Position numbers and translations under genes: made by a program
Part shown: piece after piece, positions 1 to 5,598 of the stretch
Numbering within the stretch: the stretch's first letter is position 1
How the letters are laid out: each line of letters begins with the position of its first letter
Notes under the pieces: model-generated
Database searches by the model: none
What the model was told of the DNA's origin: nothing
What the model saw: the letters and a program-made list of their open reading frames with translations, nothing else
Origin: an uncultured Methylococcaceae bacterium
GTDB lineage: Bacteria; Pseudomonadota; Gammaproteobacteria; Methylococcales; Methylomonadaceae
DNA length: 5,598 nt
Assembly: GCA_903939355.1 (NCBI GenBank)
Contig: CAJAHC010000532.1
Location: forward strand, 1 to 5,598
Reading direction: 5' to 3'

Positions 1-1
1 A

Positions 2-3000
2 CCAGAAAAAGAAGAAGAAGACGGGATTGCACTTCCTCAAATGCAACATGAGTTGATTTATCGGTACAATATAAGGAACACTCCTCCCAATGTCCTACTA
101 ACCAATCCAACAATGTTGGAATATATGTTGCTTAGACCTGCTGACCAACCAATTTTGCAAAATTCACAAGGTAGTTTGAGATGGATTGTAATTGACGAAA
201 CCCACACATTTACAGGCGCTGGGGCGGCAGAATTGGCATTGTTAGTAAGACGGGTTTTACAAGCTTTCGGTGTAACTGCTAGTAATGTTCGATTTGCCAC
301 CTCATCAGCGACCCTTGGAAACGACGATGAAAACAATACACAACTGAAAAAGTTTATTGCAGATATATCAGGGAAAAATCAAACAGAAATTGATGTTATT
401 AAGGGTATAAGAGTCTCCATTGACAGCCAGAAAGTGGATAGGGCTAAATTACCACAACACTTTTTATTAAATAATAATCGATTGGAAGAAATTCAAAGAA
501 AACTAATAACAGACGATTTTGTAAAACTTTCAGATTTAATACCCGAAAAAGATACCATTGTTGAAAAATTAGAAATACTTGATGCACTATGTGAAGCTAA
601 CTTGCCAGCAAAGGTTCATTATTTTTTTAAGGTTCTTGATTGTGGATTAAATATTAAATTAACAGATATTACAGATAACAATACTTTTAAGTTATATACA
701 GTTGAGAAAATAGACAATAACGATGAACTCGTTACACCTTTGCTGGAACTTTCCCGGTGCAAAAGATGTGGAAATTTTGTTGCATTTGGCCAAATTGAAT
801 TAAAAGGTCAAGATTCTTATCAGTTTAAACGAAGAGTACACGAGAATGAAAATATCTTCTTAAATGAAGATAACACAGAGGAAAATGATTCACCGGAAGA
901 GGATAATAGAGTAATCGCGTTTGGAATTAAACCGGAAAATTTTGATGTACAGGAAAGTACCGCTTTTAAAGGTGTAGTTAATAATAATAATTTCAACATA
1001 ACAAATGATGAGAATGCAAATTTGATCGCAATTGAAGGTGCTAATTGTCCGTTCTGTATTGTTTCAAACAATGAGAACAATTCTCATGCTGAAGATGATC
1101 TGACTAAAGGCTTCCAATCATTTAGAGTGTCTTCCGAATTTATTTCAAGGATAATCGCTCCTCGCTTGCTCGATGAAATGATAAAACATGATACTCTAAG
1201 TTTACCATACAAAGGAAGCCAGTTTCTCAGTTTTGTTGACAGCAGACAGGGTGCTTCACGTGCCACATTAAAACAAAATCTTTCTAACGAAACCAGATGG
1301 GTACAAAGCCGGGTGTTTCATTGGCTAAATAAATTTGAAAAAGGAAGAGCGCAATCGATTCAATCTCAGCAAAATATAGTAAATATACTTCAAGGAATAC
1401 TAGATGGAGATCCTCAAAATCAGACATTTATTGACTCCGTAAATAATGCACAAGCAACACTTCAATCATTGCGCAAAGGCCATAAAACATGGAGTGAATT
1501 ATTGGATTTTATCATCAATGAACCTGATTTTGAGTTGTTGTGCAAACAATTTATTAAAGATGAGGATTTTAATGATGGATCTATCTGTGAAAAAGCAAAA
1601 AGGGAGTATGCGCAGATTGTTTTATTTGAGGAGTTTAATAGGCGTCCAAAATCCTCCCTTATTTCAGAAACATTGGGATTTGTGCAAACCTGTTATCCAA
1701 AGTTGGACACAATTGAAGTACTTCCAGATGCAGTAAATGAATTCAATGAATTACTTAATGAAGAAAATAAAGTCACTTTGTCTGATTGGAAAGATTTCTT
1801 AAAAATTTACCTGGATTACACTGTCCGCTCAAATGGTTCGATTTATTTTAAAAGAGGGGATTGGAATGAAGTTGATATTTTTTCAAGTCAACGATTTGAA
1901 TCAAAGAAGAATCCCCGCAGACCTGCCGTTGCGCCTAAATTTAATCAGAGAGGCTCTCAGAATCGCTTTGTATATCTCCTTGCTGCTCTTGCACGGTGGG
2001 ATTCACGTGCCAAGACTCAAAATAGGGTAACAATAGAGCTAGTGTTAAATGCCCTATGGCAGGATGTTACCAGATGTGGAATCATTACATGGGGTCAAAG
2101 ATTAAATAATGGAGGCGAATGGATTAATGAATCTCAAGTTGGCATAGATCCGTCTTATCGGATAAATATTACCGACATGGCTTTGAAAGTCGGGTTAAAA
2201 GGGGCAATCTGCCCGGTTACAAACCGTCCAATTGATGTAACCTTTAAAGGCTATTCACCTTATATAAAAGATGCTACAGTACATAAGGTCGAAACCGCAT
2301 TTGATTGGGAACATTCTCCATTTCCATACATAAATGGATTGGCTGCCAATAATGAAAAAGTTACGAATGTACAAGTTGAGGCGTGGGCAAATGTAAATAG
2401 GTCTGAATTGACGGTAATAGGTTTATGGACTTCTGTTTCAAATTTAATTTGCAGCTATCCGCAAACATTTATTCAGGCCGAACATACAGCCCAGGTAAAC
2501 AAAGACTTGGCTAAACAGCATCAACAAGATTTTAAGGATCACAAAATCAATATTTTGGCCTGTTCAACAACTATGGAGATGGGGGTTGACTTAGGCGATC
2601 TGGAACTGGTTGTTATGAACAGCGTACCCCCTCACCCTGCCAACTACAGGCAACGGGCAGGTCGTAGTGGCCGTAATGATATGCCAAAAAGTACAGCCTT
2701 AACTTTTTGTAATTCCGATCCGATAGGGATGCGTACCATGAAAAACCCAATGCATGCCCTCATTACTCGCCCGACAGCTGTGCCAATGGTTGACTTAAAT
2801 AGTCCACAAGTGGTGCAGCGGCACGTAAATGCTTTTCTATTTAAAAGTTGGATTGGAACGTTACCGCTTATGAATGAGCGTATTATCGAGTTTTTTACTA
2901 CATGTAATTTTGCAATTGATGGAGCAGGTAACGAAAACAAAAAGATTGTACAAAGAAATGATCAACAAATATTTGCAGATGCCGGCATTGGAGAAGATAA

Positions 3001-5506
3001 TAACACCAAGTATCGAAGGTTTCTTGACTATTTGAATAATATTCCTGCTGATATAAAGAACAACCTTCAGTCGATTATCAAAGATACCTGTTTCGAAGAA
3101 AAGACACCTTTGCAACTGGCGAATAATACTATCAGGGCTATAGAACGGGTTTATATTGAGCTTGAAATAAAATTCAGGCTGATACAGGAGGAATGGGGGG
3201 AGAATCTCACTGAAAGGCAAAAAAGAAGGCTGAATTTCAGGTTTTCATCGATGCTTAGCCAAAACCTGCTTATGTACCTGTCAACCCATCAGTTTACACC
3301 CAATGCCAACATGCCCATAAACATTATTGAATTCGACACAAAGACTGAGCCAAATAATTGGGGAAAAAGCAATAACCCTTCGTACGAATTACATCAAGCG
3401 CTGTCACAGTACGTTCCTGGGAATACTGTGGTCTTGGATAACTCATGTTATATTGTGCGAGGTCTTGAGTTTACCAATCGATTTACCCATCAAAACACAT
3501 TCAAAAAAATTCAGCGATGTACTACATGTGGAAAGACCTGGATCGATAATCATGGTAAATGTTCATGCCCTCCTGATTCTTTAAAAAAATGGGATAATAT
3601 TAATGGTAATAACTATTTGGAACTGATTGAACCTGTCGGTTTTACCAGAGATATAAATGAAGATTACAACCGTATTAAGAATAACAATGTTTTTACCTAT
3701 GTAAATGCACAATTAATAGGCGCCGATAAATGGTCTGATACAGATCATCATCAAAGGTTATTTGAGTTTAGGTCCTCTCAGGGAGATGAAACTTCACAGA
3801 TTCTATCATACAATCTTGGCTTTGGATATGGTTTTTGTGTGTGTAAGCTGTGTGGTAAAGCTATGATTGAGTATGAGGCAAATGATGCTGATGATTGTTT
3901 GGTAAATCTCCCTGTCGATTTTAATAACGAAACAGTGATCATAGGAGGAGCAGATAGAACTTTCCATTATGATATAAGGAAGGAAAAGAATCAAAGAAAC
4001 AGGCATTTTGGAATAATTGGCAATGATTACACCTTAAAAAGAAATATGCTTTTGGGTGGTTCAATACAAACCGATTATTGTGAAATCAGGTTATACGATA
4101 ACCACAGAAACGTAATGAGGGATTCTGAAATCTTACATACACTTGGCATAAGCATTGTAAATGTATTGTCAAAATATATTGGTATCGAACGAAAGGACAT
4201 TTCATTTATCGTGCTGAATGATTCAATTTGTATTTATGATACAGCCAAAGGGGGTGCAGGTTATTCAAAACGATTGAATAATACCCAAATGCTATATACC
4301 ATCTTTGATTTAACATTGGAAGAATTAAGGAACTGTATATATAAAGAAGACTTAATTGACAAATCAACCAGACAATATGTAGATAAAATTAATATCAATG
4401 AAACGATAAGTTGGCTCGAGCTTGAGAAGGACAGCAGGGATATTGTGCCGGGTAATATTGTAGCAATATATCCTAATGCCAGAACAGCTAAATTTCAGGA
4501 TATTATTAATAATTTTAATACAAATGGGAATAACCAATTTTTATTTGTTAACAAAAATATTGAGCGTTGGAATTATGAAGAATGGAAACTGCGCCTCTTG
4601 AGGATCAGGCAATCAGTAATAAATGGCCATAAGGTAAGTCTTTGTTTTTATGGAAATATTATCAATGTACCTGTTCCTGTAATTAATTTATTAAATGCAA
4701 TCAATGATTGGGCTGATTTGCATTATTGCCAAATGCAAGATGGTTTATATCCCATTGCGATAATAAACAACAAATTTTTCTTTACAGATGATGAAACACA
4801 ACTTGAAATGGGCAGTCGCTGGGCATCGGATAATATTTATTGCACTGATTGGGGAGAAAATATTCAAAATATTCAAATATTTGAAATTCCTCAACCAGTT
4901 TTAAATAATGGTCACAGAGTTGTTAAGTTCACAATTCCAAAAAACACAGAAATTACCTCTAAAAGACTATTTAATAATCTTAAGATGGCAACTCCTGAAA
5001 CAGAAAATTTGATACAAAACTTTAAACAACATTGTAATAGTAATGATTTGAAAATCAAATATAAAGATGAACATTTAAAGTCAAAATTAGGCATTATTTT
5101 AACTTTGCAGTTTATTGATGCCTTGGCAAATGAATTGAAGTGTGAAATTGAAGATTTGATTTTTGAAAATGAAGAATATATCGATCGTAACGATAGAAGA
5201 GATAGTCTAACAGCGAATATGCCAGATTCAGATTCTAGGGATGAATTAATTAATCAGTTGTATGAAACTGCAGAAATTAATTTTAATGAGAAAGGCACAA
5301 TGCCTCATTGGCGTGTTTTGGAAGTTACTTGTAATAATTTTGAGCTTAACATTTATCCTAACGGAGGTTTTGCCAACGGCTGGATCATAAAAAGAGAACC
5401 TGGAATATATTATACGTATAATGGTACAACATTAGAGACAAATATTAATCTTATTAGCAGAGAAGAAATAATGTTTGATGTCGAAATTAAGGAAATTGCC
5501 AACTAG
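2..5506 (+). CDS. druE: DruE-like giant SF2 helicase with DUF1998, 5' end missing
   Basis: This is probably the large ATP-dependent nucleic-acid translocase of a Druantia-type anti-phage system. The frame is open from base 2, and the Met at 41 lies downstream of where helicase motif I must be, so 41 is not the true start. Residues here and below are numbered from that Met (1821 aa; 13 more codons precede it). Seen in order: TNPTMLEYMLLRP (21-33), motif II DETH (52-55), motif III SAT (89-91), CxxC pairs at 240/243 and 336/339, SRQGASR (401-407), a long insertion, motif V around 838-851, motif VI QRAGRSGR (871-878), a second Cys-rich region (1160-1286), a DUF1998-like region with GGAGY (1404-1408), and a C-terminal extension to 1821. 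Known DruE proteins are about 1,800-2,100 aa with helicase and DUF1998 regions, which fits. Alternatives are another helicase-DUF1998 defence protein (DpdJ-like, or a DISARM DrmA/DrmB-type fusion) or a stand-alone relative of MrfA/YprA. I am very sure of the helicase-DUF1998 call and moderately sure of DruE. No partner gene is visible. Confidence 0.85.
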   Translation, partial: PEKEEEDGIALPQMQHELIYRYNIRNTPPNVLLTNPTMLEYMLLRPADQPILQNSQGSLRWIVIDETHTFTGAGAAELALLVRRVLQAFGVTASNVRFATSSATLGNDDENNTQLKKFIADISGKNQTEIDVIKGIRVSIDSQKVDRAKLPQHFLLNNNRLEEIQRKLITDDFVKLSDLIPEKDTIVEKLEILDALCEANLPAKVHYFFKVLDCGLNIKLTDITDNNTFKLYTVEKIDNNDELVTPLLELSRCKRCGNFVAFGQIELKGQDSYQFKRRVHENENIFLNEDNTEENDSPEEDNRVIAFGIKPENFDVQESTAFKGVVNNNNFNITNDENANLIAIEGANCPFCIVSNNENNSHAEDDLTKGFQSFRVSSEFISRIIAPRLLDEMIKHDTLSLPYKGSQFLSFVDSRQGASRATLKQNLSNETRWVQSRVFHWLNKFEKGRAQSIQSQQNIVNILQGILDGDPQNQTFIDSVNNAQATLQSLRKGHKTWSELLDFIINEPDFELLCKQFIKDEDFNDGSICEKAKREYAQIVLFEEFNRRPKSSLISETLGFVQTCYPKLDTIEVLPDAVNEFNELLNEENKVTLSDWKDFLKIYLDYTVRSNGSIYFKRGDWNEVDIFSSQRFESKKNPRRPAVAPKFNQRGSQNRFVYLLAALARWDSRAKTQNRVTIELVLNALWQDVTRCGIITWGQRLNNGGEWINESQVGIDPSYRINITDMALKVGLKGAICPVTNRPIDVTFKGYSPYIKDATVHKVETAFDWEHSPFPYINGLAANNEKVTNVQVEAWANVNRSELTVIGLWTSVSNLICSYPQTFIQAEHTAQVNKDLAKQHQQDFKDHKINILACSTTMEMGVDLGDLELVVMNSVPPHPANYRQRAGRSGRNDMPKSTALTFCNSDPIGMRTMKNPMHALITRPTAVPMVDLNSPQVVQRHVNAFLFKSWIGTLPLMNERIIEFFTTCNFAIDGAGNENKKIVQRNDQQIFADAGIGEDNNTKYRRFLDYLNNIPADIKNNLQSIIKDTCFEEKTPLQLANNTIRAIERVYIELEIKFRLIQEEWGENLTERQKRRLNFRFSSMLSQNLLMYLSTHQFTPNANMPINIIEFDTKTEPNNWGKSNNPSYELHQALSQYVPGNTVVLDNSCYIVRGLEFTNRFTHQNTFKKIQRCTTCGKTWIDNHGKCSCPPDSLKKWDNINGNNYLELIEPVGFTRDINEDYNRIKNNNVFTYVNAQLIGADKWSDTDHHQRLFEFRSSQGDETSQILSYNLGFGYGFCVCKLCGKAMIEYEANDADDCLVNLPVDFNNETVIIGGADRTFHYDIRKEKNQRNRHFGIIGNDYTLKRNMLLGGSIQTDYCEIRLYDNHRNVMRDSEILHTLGISIVNVLSKYIGIERKDISFIVLNDSICIYDTAKGGAGYSKRLNNTQMLYTIFDLTLEELRNCIYKEDLIDKSTRQYVDKININETISWLELEKDSRDIVPGNIVAIYPNARTAKFQDIINNFNTNGNNQFLFVNKNIERWNYEEWKLRLLRIRQSVINGHKVSLCFYGNIINVPVPVINLLNAINDWADLHYCQMQDGLYPIAIINNKFFFTDDETQLEMGSRWASDNIYCTDWGENIQNIQIFEIPQPVLNNGHRVVKFTIPKNTEITSKRLFNNLKMATPETENLIQNFKQHCNSNDLKIKYKDEHLKSKLGIILTLQFIDALANELKCEIEDLIFENEEYIDRNDRRDSLTANMPDSDSRDELINQLYETAEINFNEKGTMPHWRVLEVTCNNFELNIYPNGGFANGWIIKREPGIYYTYNGTTLETNINLISREEIMFDVEIKEIAN
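101..313 (+). other. Helicase RecA-like domain 1, visible part (motifs Ib, II, III)
   Basis: This is the end of the ATP-binding half of the motor. LLTNPTMLEYMLLRP at residues 19-33 is the conserved strand and helix before motif II in this family. WIVIDETH (48-55, DETH at bases 194-205) is Walker B and coordinates magnesium for ATP hydrolysis. It is followed by TFTGAGAAELALLVRR, typical of DruE/YprA-like helicases. SSAT (88-91) is motif III, which couples hydrolysis to movement. The Walker A motif is outside the window. Threonine replaces the usual alanine of DEAH, but the catalytic Asp-Glu pair is intact. Confidence 0.85.
758..1057 (+). other. Split zinc-binding site: CxxC pairs flanking an acidic Asn-rich linker
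   Basis: CKRC (residues 240-243, bases 758-769) and CPFC (336-339, bases 1046-1057) are two CxxC pairs about 90 residues apart. They could together form one zinc ribbon between the first RecA domain and the SRQGASR motif. The intervening chain contains a strongly acidic low-complexity stretch (about 268-290, rich in E, D and N) and an Asn-rich stretch (about 312-328), probably a disordered loop. Pairing of the two CxxC motifs into one metal site is inferred from their arrangement. Confidence 0.55.
1223..2674 (+). other. Helicase RecA-like domain 2 with long insertion (motifs IV-like, V, VI)
   Basis: FLSFVDSRQGASR (residues 395-407) corresponds to the motif IV region seen in helicases of this family (SRQxASR type). 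Motif V, with core STTMEMGVDLGDLE (842-855), and motif VI YRQRAGRSGR (869-878) supply nucleic-acid contacts and the arginine finger. About 430 residues separate the motif IV-like segment from motif V. In ordinary SF2 helicases this gap is far shorter, so a large insertion lies within or against domain 2. It includes a W/R-rich segment at about 583-655 that I cannot assign to a named domain. All core residues of motifs V and VI look intact, so an active motor is expected. Confidence 0.8.
3518..3898 (+). other. Second Cys-rich, probable zinc-binding region before DUF1998
   Basis: CTTC (residues 1160-1163) followed by CSC (1174-1176) gives a compact CxxC-x10-CxC cluster that could bind one zinc. 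About 90 residues on, CVCKLC (1266-1271) and Cys1286 form a second possible site. Zinc ribbons just ahead of DUF1998 are common in helicase-DUF1998 proteins. Metal binding and ligand pairing are inferred from spacing only. Confidence 0.5.
4055..4420 (+). other. DUF1998-like region with GGAGY motif and reduced Cys cluster
   Basis: Residues about 1339-1460 match the usual DUF1998 layout: a strand with TDYCEIRLYD (1344-1353), an amphipathic helix (ILHTLGISIVNVLSKYIGI), a strand (ISFIVLNDS), then IYDTAKGGAGYSKRL (1398-1411) with the hallmark GGAGY. DUF1998 follows the motor in MrfA-type helicases, DISARM DrmB and DruE. After GGAGY, family members commonly carry a four-cysteine cluster; here only Cys1432 is present. 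The segment ending DKININETISWLE (1448-1460) still resembles the helix after that cluster, so the module is complete in length but has probably lost this metal site. Confidence 0.65.
4448..5503 (+). other. C-terminal extension of the helicase, possibly PLD/MIT_C-like at its end
   Basis: About 350 residues follow DUF1998 (1470-1821). The first part (1470-1620) shows alternating strands and helices but no motif I recognise. The last part has KIKYKDEHLKSKLGIIL (1671-1687), a helix over 1683-1700, MPHWR (1754-1758), then GFANGWIIK (1776-1784). A short strand with D/YL, an H-x-R motif and a GW-hydrophobic strand are reminiscent of the phospholipase D-like C-terminal domain of MITD1 (MIT_C), and similar tails occur in bacterial defence proteins. 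No HKD catalytic motif is visible, so any role would be binding rather than hydrolysis. The family link is a low-confidence inference. Confidence 0.35.
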
Positions 5507-5523
5507 TGTTAAGTTAAGTATAA

Positions 5524-5556
5524 TGTGACGTAAATCAAATATTATTTGTATCTTTG
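5524..5556 (+). promoter_or_regulatory. Bacteroidota-type promoter, TAnnTTTG -7 box with weak -33
   Basis: TATCTTTG at 5549-5556 matches the TAnnTTTG -7 consensus exactly. The -33 position with a 21-base spacer holds TGTG (5524-5527), three of four matches to TTTG, so the -33 element is weak. Transcription would start around 5560-5564, leaving a leader of roughly ten bases before the ATG at 5571. No Shine-Dalgarno sequence is evident, which is normal for Bacteroidota. Confidence 0.5.
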
Positions 5557-5576
5557 TAAAAACCATACAAATGATA
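5540..5576 (+). repeat. 12-bp inverted repeat spanning promoter box and start codon
   Basis: TATTATTTGTAT (5540-5551) is the reverse complement of ATACAAATGATA (5565-5576) except for one position (T5543 against G5573, a wobble pair in RNA). The loop is 13 bases. The left arm overlaps the start of the TAnnTTTG box and the right arm contains the ATG at 5571-5573. It may be a protein-binding operator, or an RNA hairpin that hides the start codon in read-through transcripts. Confidence 0.5.
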
Positions 5577-5598
5577 CGTTATACAGTTAAACTAACAA
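5571..5598 (+). CDS. Start of a gene, possibly an IS630-family transposase (3' end missing)
   Basis: ATG at 5571 opens a frame that reads MIRYTVKLT for nine codons and then leaves the window. The pattern of a basic start, a short strand and KLT resembles the N-termini of IS630-family transposases, where a helix-turn-helix usually follows, but nine residues cannot prove it. The gene has its own likely promoter 15 bases upstream and lies 64 bases past the helicase stop on the same strand. It could instead be an unrelated small protein. Confidence 0.4.

Larger units (their letters stand above)
5504..5598 (+). mobile_element. Possible left end of an IS630-family insertion sequence, cut by window edge
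   Basis: The stop codon of the helicase gene lies on a TA (5504-5505), the target duplicated by IS630/Tc1-mariner elements. The 64 bases between the stop and the next ATG contain a tandem GTTAA (5508-5517) and run to AATGTGACG, which could be the terminal inverted repeat. They contain no GC-rich hairpin with a T-tract, so I see no intrinsic terminator for the helicase gene. A short leader followed by a transposase-like N-terminus fits an IS end. The matching right end is outside the window, so the boundary is unproven. Confidence 0.3.

Noticed and set aside
41..43. ATG at 41 as the true start of the helicase gene
   Set aside because: The frame is open upstream to base 2, helicase motif I must precede this point, and there is no intergenic DNA before it.
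1446..1736. Second + strand frame of 96 codons inside the helicase gene
   Set aside because: Out-of-frame shadow; the main frame is continuous and its protein sequence is family-like across this part.
2861..3220. Minus-strand open frame of 119 codons opposite the helicase gene
   Set aside because: It lies fully within the strongly supported + strand gene, its translation resembles no known protein, and no promoter or start context supports it.
4859..4876. Tandem 9-bp repeat AATATTCAA x2 inside the helicase gene
   Set aside because: Only two copies, in frame (NIQNIQ), in an AT-rich coding stretch; most likely chance or recent slippage without function.
5507..5539. Intrinsic terminator after the helicase stop codon
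   Set aside because: No GC-rich stem followed by a T-tract is present; the tandem GTTAA is a direct repeat, not a hairpin.

Overview
The window is almost filled by one very large protein-coding gene on the + strand. It is cut by the left edge (open reading frame from base 2 to the stop at 5504-5506). About 90 bases follow, holding a short spacer, a probable promoter and the first nine codons of a second gene cut by the right edge. The DNA is AT-rich, and a TAnnTTTG box (the Bacteroidota sigma -7 element) lies upstream of the second gene with no clear Shine-Dalgarno sequence. This suggests a member of the Bacteroidota, but that is an inference from a small amount of non-coding DNA.

The large gene encodes a superfamily 2 helicase with a DUF1998 region. 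Motif II (DETH), motif III (SAT), a SRQGASR motif, motif V and motif VI (QRAGRSGR) can all be read. The two RecA-like halves are separated by an unusually long insertion of several hundred residues. A cysteine-rich region and a DUF1998 module with a GGAGY motif follow, then a further C-terminal region of about 350 residues. At least 1834 residues are visible and motif I lies off the left edge, so the full protein probably exceeds 1,900 residues. This size and domain order best match DruE, the large helicase shared by all Druantia anti-phage defence types. No partner gene (druABCD, druMFG or druH) is in view, so the system type cannot be assigned.

The right end looks like the left edge of a mobile element. 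The partial gene begins MIRYTVKLT, which resembles the N-terminus of IS630-family transposases. The large gene's stop codon sits on a TA dinucleotide, the target of that family. A near-perfect 12-bp inverted repeat covers the promoter box and the start codon. It could hide the start codon in read-through transcripts from the helicase gene while leaving transcripts from the element's own promoter free. The IS interpretation and the hairpin model are inferences that the sequence to the right would settle.
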